A stretch of DNA of 5,957 nt, taken from positions 1 through 5,957 of the forward strand of contig CAUHTB010000052.1 in NCBI GenBank assembly GCA_959608595.1, given 5' to 3'. The notes below the pieces were generated by a model. That model was given only the letters and a program-made list of their open reading frames with translations, did not search any database and was not told the origin of the DNA. The DNA comes from an uncultured Veillonella sp. GTDB taxonomy: Bacteria; Bacillota; Negativicutes; Veillonellales; Veillonellaceae. Position numbers and translations under genes: made by a program. How positions within the stretch are numbered: position 1 is the stretch's first letter; each line of letters opens with the position of its first letter. Of the stretch, positions 1-5,957 are shown one piece after another.

Positions 1-398
1 GCACAATTGATGCGATTATTACAGACCATGCACCACATGCATATGAAGAAAAAGATCATGAGTTCTGCTGTGCTCCTAATGGTTTCAGTGGTCTCGAAAC
101 ATCTTTAGCAGCGGTTATTACTAATGCATATGGTCCAGATAAACTTAGCATTGACCAAGTTGTGTACTATATGAGTACACGTCCAGCTGAATTAATGCGC
201 CTCGATGCAGGTGTTCTTGAAGTTGGTAAACCAGCAGACATTACTGTATTCTCAACAACTGAAGAGTGGACAGTAGATCGCAATAAATTCTATACAAAAG
301 GCAAAGTCAGCCCATTTGATGGTATGACTGTTACAGGTAAGGCCAAACTCACAGTAGTTGATGGCAAAGTAGTTATGAAGGAGGGCGTAGTCTTATAA
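1..398 (+). CDS. pyrC: Dihydroorotase, C-terminal part (5' end cut by window)
   Basis: This is the last 131 complete codons of a dihydroorotase, the zinc metalloenzyme of the amidohydrolase family that reversibly cyclises N-carbamoyl-L-aspartate to dihydroorotate in the cytoplasm. The reading frame is open from the left edge (first full codon at base 3) and ends at TAA 396-398. The family signature TDHAPH is at bases 21-38; its Asp is the conserved catalytic, metal-site aspartate. It is followed by a Cys-Cys-Ala-Pro-Asn-Gly stretch and the GLET motif typical of the type I (Bacillus-like) enzymes. The C-terminal end has the usual amidohydrolase composite-domain pattern (GxLEVGKPADITVF, then a short strand ending VVDGKVV). 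The zinc-ligand histidines of the HxH motif and the true start lie upstream of the window. An in-frame ATG at 162 is an internal methionine and not a start. The position immediately before carA supports pyrC. Confidence 0.95.
   Translation, partial: TIDAIITDHAPHAYEEKDHEFCCAPNGFSGLETSLAAVITNAYGPDKLSIDQVVYYMSTRPAELMRLDAGVLEVGKPADITVFSTTEEWTVDRNKFYTKGKVSPFDGMTVTGKAKLTVVDGKVVMKEGVVL
378..385 (+). promoter_or_regulatory. Ribosome-binding site of carA
   Basis: AAGGAGGG is a near-perfect Shine-Dalgarno sequence located inside the last codons of pyrC. The spacer to the carA ATG at 398 is about 12 bases, slightly long. Because the pyrC stop and carA start overlap (TAATG), ribosomes finishing pyrC could also restart here. 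Confidence 0.75.
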
Positions 399-1465
399 TG
401 AAAGGCAAGTTAGTTCTTGAAGATGGTTCCGTGTTTGAAGGTTCCTTATTAGGTGGCGCTCCAACAGTAGGCGAAGTTGTATTTAACACAGGTATGACAG
501 GGTATCAAGAAATCTTGACTGACCCGTCCTATGCGGATCAAATTATTACATTAACATATCCTTTGATTGGTAATTATGGTACATTGAATGCTATTACTCA
601 AGGTCCTAAACCATATTGTAAAGGATTTATCGTAGGCGAACTGTGTGATTTCCCATCTAACTGGCAAAATGAAGGCTTATTTAGTGAGTATCTTCGTTTA
701 CACGGCATCCCTTGCCTTTATGATGTAGACACACGTGCTATTACACGTGTTCTTCGTAACCATGGTGTAATGAAAGGCGTACTTGTACGTTCTGACTACC
801 CTATGGAAGATATTCAAAAATTATTTAAACAAGACTTGCCAACAGATCAAGTTATGCGTGTAACTACAAAATGGCAAGGTATGCGTGGCGATAAAAATGC
901 TGAATTCCACGTAGCGGTAATGGATTATGGTGTAAAGGAAAATATCCTTCGCTCTCTAGAAGCTGCAGGCTGTCGTCTTACTGTATTTCCTGCAGATGCT
1001 AAGGCCGAAGATGTGTTGGCAGCAAATCCAGATGGTATCTTTTTATCTAATGGCCCTGGAGACCCTCAAGATCTTGGCTATGCAGTAGAAGAAGTAAAGA
1101 AGATGTTTGGTAAGAAACCAATCTTTGGCATCTGTATGGGGCATCAAGTATTGGCACAAGCTTATGGTGGGACTACATTCAAATTGAAATTTGGTCACCG
1201 TGGTTCTAACCATCCTGTACAAGATTTACGTACTGGTCGGGTATATATTACATCTCAAAATCATAGCTATGCGGTAGATGATACTTCTTTGCCAGCTTTT
1301 GTAGAAATTACACATCGTAGTGTAAATGATGGCACCGTAGAAGGTATGCGTCATAAAGAATTGCCAATCTTCTCCGTACAATACCATCCAGAAGCATCCC
1401 CAGGACCTACTGATAATCTATATTTATTTGACGAATTTGAAGACTTAATGAGAAAGGGAAAATAA
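398..1465 (+). CDS. carA: Carbamoyl-phosphate synthetase small (glutaminase) subunit
   Basis: CarA hydrolyses glutamine and channels ammonia to CarB, supplying nitrogen for carbamoyl phosphate in pyrimidine (and often arginine) synthesis. The 355-residue length is slightly shorter than E. coli CarA (382). The N-terminal small-subunit domain covers roughly residues 1-150 and carries the family motif [16 protein letters not shown], with Ser44 matching the glutamine-site serine (E. coli Ser47). A class I glutamine amidotransferase domain covers about 172-352: SNGPGDP at 217-223, the nucleophile elbow GICMGHQ with Cys246, and the YHPEASPGP motif with His330 and Glu332. The Cys-His-Glu triad is therefore complete. 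The ATG overlaps the pyrC stop by one base and has a good upstream ribosome-binding site, so this start is well supported. The gene abuts carB, its obligate partner. The name pyrAA would be the Bacillus equivalent; whether the enzyme also serves arginine synthesis cannot be judged here. Confidence 0.98.
   Translation: MKGKLVLEDGSVFEGSLLGGAPTVGEVVFNTGMTGYQEILTDPSYADQIITLTYPLIGNYGTLNAITQGPKPYCKGFIVGELCDFPSNWQNEGLFSEYLRLHGIPCLYDVDTRAITRVLRNHGVMKGVLVRSDYPMEDIQKLFKQDLPTDQVMRVTTKWQGMRGDKNAEFHVAVMDYGVKENILRSLEAAGCRLTVFPADAKAEDVLAANPDGIFLSNGPGDPQDLGYAVEEVKKMFGKKPIFGICMGHQVLAQAYGGTTFKLKFGHRGSNHPVQDLRTGRVYITSQNHSYAVDDTSLPAFVEITHRSVNDGTVEGMRHKELPIFSVQYHPEASPGPTDNLYLFDEFEDLMRKGK
1452..1458 (+). promoter_or_regulatory. 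Weak ribosome-binding site of carB
   Basis: GAAAGGG in the last codons of carA is an imperfect Shine-Dalgarno match, 8 bases before the carB ATG at 1467. With only one base between the carA stop (1463-1465) and the carB start, restart by terminating ribosomes probably contributes to carB translation. Confidence 0.5.
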
Positions 1466-1466
1466 T

Positions 1467-4400
1467 ATGACCACAGAAGCAAAAAAAGTACTTGTAATTG
1501 GTTCTGGTCCAATTATTATCGGCCAAGCTGCAGAATTTGACTATGCTGGTACACAAGCATGCCGTTCCCTTCGTGAAGAAGGTTATAAAGTAGTATTGGT
1601 TAACTCCAATCCTGCTACAATTATGACTGATACAGATATTGCAGACCGCGTATATGTAGAACCGATTAGTCTTGAATTCGTAACAGAAGTTATAAAAAAA
1701 GAACGCCCTTGGGGCTTGTTGGCTACATTAGGTGGTCAAGTAGGTCTTAATATGGCCGTACAATTGTCTGAAGCTGGCGTATTAGAAGAATACGGTGTAA
1801 AACTTCTTGGTACAACTCTTGAAGCAATTAAACAAGCCGAAGACCGTGAGCTATTCAAAGAAGCGATGAAGGAAATCAACCAACCAGTTCCTGAATCCGA
1901 TATCTTTAACGATCTTGAAGAAGCAGTAGCCTTTGCTAATCATATTGGGTATCCTATTATCATCCGTCCTGCATACACATTAGGCGGTACTGGTGGAGGT
2001 ATTGCCCATAATGAAGATGAAATGTATGAAATCACACGCCGTGGTTTGAAACTTTCACCAATTCACCAAATTTTGGCGGAGCGTTCAGTTGCAGGTTGGA
2101 AGGAAATCGAATACGAAGTAATGCGCGATAGTGCAGATAATTGTATCATCGTATGTAACATGGAAAATATCGATCCTGTTGGCGTACATACTGGTGACTC
2201 CATCGTTGTGGCACCAAGCCAAACATTGAACGATATTCAATACCAAATGCTTCGTACTGCATCTGTAGAAATCATTCGTTATTTGAAAATCGAAGGTGGT
2301 TGTAACGTACAATACGCCTTGAATCCTAATAGCAATGAATATATCGTTATCGAAGTAAACCCTCGTGTATCCCGTTCCTCTGCATTAGCATCTAAAGCAA
2401 CTGGCTATCCAATTGCGAAGGTAGCTGCAAAAATTGCAGTAGGCATGACATTGGATCAAATTACAAATGCTGTAACAGGCGAAACAAAAGCATGCTTCGA
2501 GCCTACACTGGACTATGTAGTAACTAAGTTCCCACGTTGGCCATTTGAAAAATTCAATTTGGCAGACCGTACATTGGGCACTCAAATGAAGGCTACTGGC
2601 GAAGTTATGGCTATCGACCGTTCTTTAGAAGGCTCTTTACTTAAAGCAATTCGTTCTTTGGAAATTGGTTTAGATCATATTGAACTTAAGAAAATTGCTC
2701 ATGAGTCCATGGAACAATTGATTGAACGTTTACATTTAGTAGATGATGAACGTATCTATGTTGTAGCAGAAGCCCTTCGCAAGGGGATTAGTGTAGAAAA
2801 AATTCATTACATTACAAAAATTGATACATTCTTTATTGAAAAAATCAAAAATATTGTTAATGTAGAAAAAGCGTTAGCTGAACATGGTTTAACAGAAGAG
2901 GTATTGCGCAAAGCAAAACGTTATTCCTTCACTGATTCTGTTATTGCTCGTTACGCTAATACAACTGTAGAAGATGTTCGGGCAAAACGTAAAGAATGGA
3001 ATATTCTTCCAACCTATAAATATGTAGATACATGTGCTGCAGAATTCGAATCTAAAACACCATACTACTATAGTGCTTATGCACAAGAAGACGAAGTTAA
3101 ACCACTAGGTGAAAAATCTGTAGTAGTACTTGGTTCCGGTCCAATTCGCATCGGTCAAGGTGTAGAGTTTGACTACTGCTCTGTGCATTCCTCTTGGGCA
3201 CTTCGTAAAGCGGGTTACCAATCTATTATGATCAATAATAACCCAGAAACAGTGTCTACAGACTTTGATATTTCTGATTCCTTGTACTTCGAACCATTAA
3301 CAGTGGACGATGTAATGGAAATCATTGATAAAGAAAAACCAGCTGGCGTTATTGCTCAATTTGGTGGTCAAACAGCTATCAACTTAGCGGGTCCATTGGC
3401 TAAGCGCGGTGTAAAAATTCTCGGTACATCCGTAGATAGCATCGACATGGCGGAAGACCGTGAACGTTTTGATGAATTATTGGCAAAACTTGGTATTCCT
3501 CGTCCAGTAGGTGCTCTTGTAACTTCTGATGAAGAAGCGCAAGCAGCTGCTAAAAACTTGAAATATCCATTAATCGTTCGTCCTTCTTATGTTTTGGGTG
3601 GTCGTGCTATGGAAATCGTATACAACGATAAAGAGCTTGATGTATACATGAAGGAAGCCGTAGTAGCATCTAAGGAACATCCAGTACTTATCGACCGTTA
3701 CATGGTTGGTATGGAGGTAGAGGTTGACGCTATTTCCGACGGTACCGATGTTTGTATCCCTGGCATTATGGAACAAATCGAACGCGCCGGTGTTCACTCT
3801 GGTGACTCCATGGCCGTTTATCCAGCTCAACATTTAAGTCAAGAATTGATTGATCAAATCGTTGATTATACACGTCGTATTGCAGTAGGCCTTAATGTTA
3901 AAGGTGTACTTAATATTCAATATATCGTGGCTGATGGTGAACTTAATGTAATCGAAGTTAACCCTCGTTCTAGCCGTACTGTACCATTCATTTCTAAGGT
4001 TACAGGTATCAATATGGTTGAATGTGCAACACGCATTGCCCTTGGTGAAAGCTTAAAAGATTTGGGCTTGCCACTCGGTCTTGTACCTAATAAACCATAT
4101 GTAGCTGTAAAAGCCCCTGTATTCTCCTTCTCCAAAATGGGCCTTGTAGAAATCGCTCTTGGACCTGAAATGAAATCTACCGGTGAGGTTATGGGTATTG
4201 GACGTACATATTCTGAAGCTTTATTCAAAGCTATCAATGGCGCCAACATGCGTATCCCAGAAGATGGTACAATTCTTATGACTGTAGCAGACCGCGATAA
4301 AGAGGAAGCTAGTCAATTAGCAAAAGGCTTTATTGAATTGGGCTATCACATTGAAGCAACTGGTGGTACTGGTAAATACTTCAAAGAACATGGCGTTGAC

Positions 4401-4667
4401 TGCAAGGTAGTTAACAAAATTTCTGAAGGTGATGACAACTGTGCTGACCACATTCGTCAAGACAAAGTCGATCTTGTACTTAATACATTGACTGCAGGTA
4501 AACGTCCTGAACGTGAAGGCTTCCAATTGCGTCGTCTTGCTGTAGAAATGGGTACACCATGCTTAACAAGTCTTGATACAGCTCGCGAAGTATTGCGCGT
4601 TGTAGCAAACCGTAAAGATGATGCTAATTACAATGTAGAAGCATTACAAGATTTTGAATTGGAGTAA
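1467..4667 (+). CDS. carB: Carbamoyl-phosphate synthetase large subunit
   Basis: CarB makes carbamoyl phosphate from bicarbonate, two ATP and ammonia tunnelled from CarA. At 1066 residues it is full length (E. coli 1073). It has four regions. The carboxyphosphate half is about residues 1-400: GSGPIIIGQ at 12-20, ATP-grasp residues Arg127 and Arg167 (RPAYTLGG), and Glu296/Asn298 in [10 protein letters not shown]. The oligomerisation region is about 400-550. The carbamate-phosphorylating half is about 550-930: GSGPIRIGQ at 556-564, Arg665, Arg705 (RPSYVLGG), and Glu830/Asn832 in [10 protein letters not shown]. The C-terminal MGS-like allosteric domain is about 935-1066, with ATGGTGKYF carrying Thr965 and Thr968. 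That domain is the effector site in the family, and its C-terminal pattern ([18 protein letters not shown], then CLTSLDTA) resembles the Bacillus-type pyrimidine enzymes, so UMP inhibition is likely but inferred. No disruption is visible. carA precedes it by one base and pyrK follows after four. Confidence 0.98.
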   Translation: MTTEAKKVLVIGSGPIIIGQAAEFDYAGTQACRSLREEGYKVVLVNSNPATIMTDTDIADRVYVEPISLEFVTEVIKKERPWGLLATLGGQVGLNMAVQLSEAGVLEEYGVKLLGTTLEAIKQAEDRELFKEAMKEINQPVPESDIFNDLEEAVAFANHIGYPIIIRPAYTLGGTGGGIAHNEDEMYEITRRGLKLSPIHQILAERSVAGWKEIEYEVMRDSADNCIIVCNMENIDPVGVHTGDSIVVAPSQTLNDIQYQMLRTASVEIIRYLKIEGGCNVQYALNPNSNEYIVIEVNPRVSRSSALASKATGYPIAKVAAKIAVGMTLDQITNAVTGETKACFEPTLDYVVTKFPRWPFEKFNLADRTLGTQMKATGEVMAIDRSLEGSLLKAIRSLEIGLDHIELKKIAHESMEQLIERLHLVDDERIYVVAEALRKGISVEKIHYITKIDTFFIEKIKNIVNVEKALAEHGLTEEVLRKAKRYSFTDSVIARYANTTVEDVRAKRKEWNILPTYKYVDTCAAEFESKTPYYYSAYAQEDEVKPLGEKSVVVLGSGPIRIGQGVEFDYCSVHSSWALRKAGYQSIMINNNPETVSTDFDISDSLYFEPLTVDDVMEIIDKEKPAGVIAQFGGQTAINLAGPLAKRGVKILGTSVDSIDMAEDRERFDELLAKLGIPRPVGALVTSDEEAQAAAKNLKYPLIVRPSYVLGGRAMEIVYNDKELDVYMKEAVVASKEHPVLIDRYMVGMEVEVDAISDGTDVCIPGIMEQIERAGVHSGDSMAVYPAQHLSQELIDQIVDYTRRIAVGLNVKGVLNIQYIVADGELNVIEVNPRSSRTVPFISKVTGINMVECATRIALGESLKDLGLPLGLVPNKPYVAVKAPVFSFSKMGLVEIALGPEMKSTGEVMGIGRTYSEALFKAINGANMRIPEDGTILMTVADRDKEEASQLAKGFIELGYHIEATGGTGKYFKEHGVDCKVVNKISEGDDNCADHIRQDKVDLVLNTLTAGKRPEREGFQLRRLAVEMGTPCLTSLDTAREVLRVVANRKDDANYNVEALQDFELE
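1500..4193 (+). repeat. Internal tandem duplication within carB (two ATP-grasp halves)
   Basis: The two synthetase halves of CarB are visibly homologous. The first runs from the [15 protein letters not shown] block (bases 1500 onward) to [12 protein letters not shown] (near 2586-2621). The second runs from [15 protein letters not shown] (3132 onward) to [12 protein letters not shown] (near 4170-4205). Shared landmarks in the same order are [40 protein letters not shown] and [22 protein letters not shown]. This is the ancient duplication common to all CarB proteins and not a recent DNA repeat; similarity is at protein level, with only short identical DNA runs. Confidence 0.9.
4661..4664 (+). 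promoter_or_regulatory. Ribosome-binding site of pyrK
   Basis: GGAG, 7 bases before the ATG at 4672, lies in the last sense codons of carB directly before its TAA. This site decides the pyrK start: an in-frame TTG at 4654 lies upstream of the site and has no comparable signal, so the ATG is preferred. Confidence 0.7.
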
Positions 4668-4671
4668 AACC

Positions 4672-5439
4672 ATGAGTGGCTATGTAGAACAGGGCGAAGT
4701 CGTTCGCAATGAGCAAATAGGCTCTGATGTGTGGATTATGGATATTCACGCACCAAAACAGGCAGCAGAAGCAAAGGTAGGACAGTTTTGTAATGTTCGC
4801 GTAGCGAACTCTACGGCGCCATTATTGCGTCGCCCTATTAGCTATGCTGGATTCGATGCACAAAAGGGGACTATTACCCTTTTGTATCGCGTCGTAGGCA
4901 AGGGGACTGAAATTATGACACATCTCGTGCCTGGTGATACATTAGATTGTTTAGGACCTTTAGGTGAACCATTTGTAACATCTAATAATATGCTACTTGT
5001 TGGTGGTGGCGTTGGTATTGCACCGATGCTATGCATCGCGTCTCACTTGCAAAACGGTGAAGAAGCACAAGTTATTTTGGGCTTTAGAAATGAAAGTGAA
5101 ACTTTCTGGGCAGACTTATTTAAAGATACGCCTGTAGAGGTGCATATCACTACTGATGATGGTAGCGTAGGTACAAAAGGTTTCCCTACAGCGATCATGC
5201 CAGAACTTATTAATACTAATACATTCACATCTGTTATGACTTGTGGTCCTACACCGATGATGAAGGGTGTCGCACAAGTTGCTAAAGAGCTCAATGTACC
5301 ATGCCAAGTATCTCTTGAAGAACGCATGGGATGTGGTACAGGCGGTTGCTTAGGCTGCGCTTGTGATGGTGCCGGTGGCAAACGCTATAAAGTTTGTAAA
5401 GATGGTCCTGTATTCCCAGCTGAGGAGGTGTTCTTTTAA
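4672..5439 (+). CDS. pyrK: Dihydroorotate dehydrogenase B (NAD+), electron-transfer subunit
   Basis: PyrK is the iron-sulfur flavoprotein partner of PyrD. It takes electrons from PyrD FMN through a 2Fe-2S cluster to FAD and then to NAD+. The 255-residue protein has the usual length and order for the ferredoxin-reductase-like family. An FAD-binding barrel covers about 1-100, with the flavin motif Arg54-Pro-Ile-Ser57. An NAD-binding domain begins with LLVGGGVGIAP (glycine-rich turn at 111-118) and includes MTCGPTPMMKGV. The C-terminal cluster motif has Cys221, Cys226, Cys229 and Cys242 (C-x4-C-x2-C-x12-C), followed by the conserved KDGPVF. All four ligands are present, and Cys231 is an additional nearby cysteine. 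I chose the ATG at 4672 because of GGAG 7 bases upstream and because the family normally begins only a few residues before this barrel; a TTG at 4654 would add six residues inside carB. Its stop overlaps the start of pyrD, which matches the PyrK-PyrD heterotetramer. Confidence 0.97.
   Translation: MSGYVEQGEVVRNEQIGSDVWIMDIHAPKQAAEAKVGQFCNVRVANSTAPLLRRPISYAGFDAQKGTITLLYRVVGKGTEIMTHLVPGDTLDCLGPLGEPFVTSNNMLLVGGGVGIAPMLCIASHLQNGEEAQVILGFRNESETFWADLFKDTPVEVHITTDDGSVGTKGFPTAIMPELINTNTFTSVMTCGPTPMMKGVAQVAKELNVPCQVSLEERMGCGTGGCLGCACDGAGGKRYKVCKDGPVFPAEEVFF
4861..4884 (+). repeat. Perfect 8-bp inverted repeat inside pyrK
   Basis: CAAAAGGG (4861-4868) and CCCTTTTG (4877-4884) are exact reverse complements separated by 8 bases. 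The transcript could form a short hairpin in the FAD-domain coding region. No T-run follows, so it is not an intrinsic terminator. A repeat of this size is expected about once by chance in a window of this length, so function is doubtful. Confidence 0.35.
5422..5430 (+). promoter_or_regulatory. Strong ribosome-binding site of pyrD
   Basis: GAGGAGGTG is close to a full complement of the 16S rRNA 3' end, 8 bases before the pyrD ATG at 5439. It is the best Shine-Dalgarno sequence in the window and also encodes the Glu-Glu-Val near the PyrK C-terminus. Confidence 0.85.
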
Positions 5440-5957
5440 TGAGTGAACGCGATTTAAATAACACCGTTACGCCTAATCCAAAGCTTGCTGTTGATTACTG
5501 CGGTATTAAGATGAAAAATCCTATTATCGCTGCATCTGGTACCTTTGGTAATGGTCCTGAGTATGCTGGTTATTTAGACCTTAGTAATGAAGTAGGTGCT
5601 ATTTCTGTAAAAGGATTAACACCTAAAGGTCGTCATGGTAATCCTGGCACTCGCATTGCAGAAACACCATCTGGCGTATTGAACTGCATTGGCCTTGAAA
5701 ATCCTGGAGCTGAACATTTTGTTAGAGAAATTTTACCGGATCTTAAGAAATATGATGTACCATTGCTAGCGAATATGTCTGCTGGTACGGTAGAGGAATT
5801 TGCGTGGATGGCAGAAACACTATCTGTAGATGGTATTGCAGGCCTTGAAGTTAATGTATCTTGCCCAAATGTTGCCTGTGAAGGCATGGCTTTTGGTATA
5901 GATCCAAAGGTAGTAGAACAGGTAACAAAAGCGGTTTGTAAAGTAACAGATAAGCCC
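5439..5957 (+). CDS. pyrD: Dihydroorotate dehydrogenase B (NAD+), catalytic subunit, N-terminal part (3' end cut by window)
   Basis: PyrD is the FMN-containing TIM-barrel subunit that oxidises dihydroorotate to orotate in the cytoplasm and hands electrons to PyrK. The first 173 codons are present and the frame is still open at the right edge (family length is about 300-310). It is class 1B: residues 27-42 hold NPIIAASGTFGNGPEY, then VKGLTP at 57-62, GNPGTRIAETPSGVLN at 67-82, IGLENPG at 84-90, and EVNVSCPN at 137-144. Cys142 is the expected catalytic base; class 2 enzymes use serine there. Adjacent pyrK independently supports class 1B. The ATG at 5439 overlaps the pyrK stop by one base and follows a strong ribosome-binding site. 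The first 15 or so residues are a polar leader with no membrane segment. After the catalytic Cys the loop reads PNVACEGMAFG, where Bacillus-type enzymes usually have a Lys-x-Gly-Gly pattern. The C-terminal FMN phosphate-binding part is not in view. Confidence 0.96.
   Translation, partial: MSERDLNNTVTPNPKLAVDYCGIKMKNPIIAASGTFGNGPEYAGYLDLSNEVGAISVKGLTPKGRHGNPGTRIAETPSGVLNCIGLENPGAEHFVREILPDLKKYDVPLLANMSAGTVEEFAWMAETLSVDGIAGLEVNVSCPNVACEGMAFGIDPKVVEQVTKAVCKVTDKP

Noticed and set aside
162..398. A separate 78-codon gene starting at the ATG at 162
   Set aside because: The same frame is open back to the left edge and encodes the TDHAPH and GLET motifs of dihydroorotase, so 162 is an internal methionine of pyrC.
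3917..4249. Antisense 110-codon open frame within carB
   Set aside because: It lies wholly opposite a strongly conserved coding region, has no ribosome-binding site or recognisable motif, and is best explained as a shadow frame.
4654..4671. TTG at 4654 as an upstream start for pyrK
   Set aside because: It lies inside carB without a ribosome-binding site. The ATG at 4672 has GGAG at the right distance and fits the family N-terminus.
4800..4815. Short hairpin CGTAG/CTACG within pyrK
   Set aside because: A 5-bp stem is at chance level and lies inside conserved codons before the flavin-binding motif.
5024..5038. Short hairpin CGATGC-TAT-GCATCG within pyrK
   Set aside because: A 6-bp stem with a 3-base loop is common by chance and has no T-run or other signal nearby.
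5043..5381. Antisense 112-codon open frame within pyrK
   Set aside because: It is opposite the NAD-binding and 2Fe-2S regions of PyrK. Its composition follows from the complement of those codons, and no domain is visible.
1..5957. Operon promoter, PyrR-type attenuator, terminator, mobile element, tRNA or CRISPR array
   Set aside because: Coding is continuous from edge to edge with gaps of at most four bases, and I saw no repeat array, transposase, inverted-repeat pair or RNA gene signature on either strand. Control elements must lie outside the window.

Overview
The window is an uninterrupted stretch of a de novo pyrimidine (UMP) biosynthesis operon, all on the + strand: the 3' end of pyrC (dihydroorotase), complete carA and carB (the two subunits of glutamine-dependent carbamoyl-phosphate synthetase), complete pyrK (the FAD/2Fe-2S electron-transfer subunit of dihydroorotate dehydrogenase) and the 5' part of pyrD (class 1B catalytic subunit), which runs off the right edge. 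Both edges cut through genes, so the operon promoter, any leader attenuator and the operon terminator lie outside the window.

The pyrC-carA-carB-pyrK-pyrD order, the NAD-linked PyrK/PyrD type of dihydroorotate dehydrogenase and the moderately low GC (about 40% by eye, many A/T-ending codons) point to a bacterium of the Firmicutes/Bacillota. The protein sequences look to me like Negativicutes, perhaps Veillonella, but that assignment is an impression and not a search result. The gene order matches the Bacillus-type pyr operon, in which pyrB lies upstream of pyrC and pyrF and pyrE lie downstream of pyrD.

The genes are packed without spacers. pyrC/carA and pyrK/pyrD overlap by one base (TAATG), carA and carB are separated by one base, and carB and pyrK by four. 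Each internal start has a purine-rich ribosome-binding site inside the preceding gene, the strongest being in front of pyrD. Translation of neighbouring genes is therefore probably coupled. No stretch longer than a few bases is non-coding.

Together CarA and CarB make carbamoyl phosphate from glutamine, bicarbonate and ATP. An aspartate carbamoyltransferase, not in view, would make carbamoyl-aspartate. PyrC cyclises this to dihydroorotate, and PyrD oxidises dihydroorotate to orotate, passing electrons through FMN, the PyrK 2Fe-2S cluster and FAD to NAD+. All key catalytic residues I looked for are present and I see no frameshift, mobile element, RNA gene or repeat array. I found no sign of a previously undescribed system; the second-look items are small variations within well-known families.
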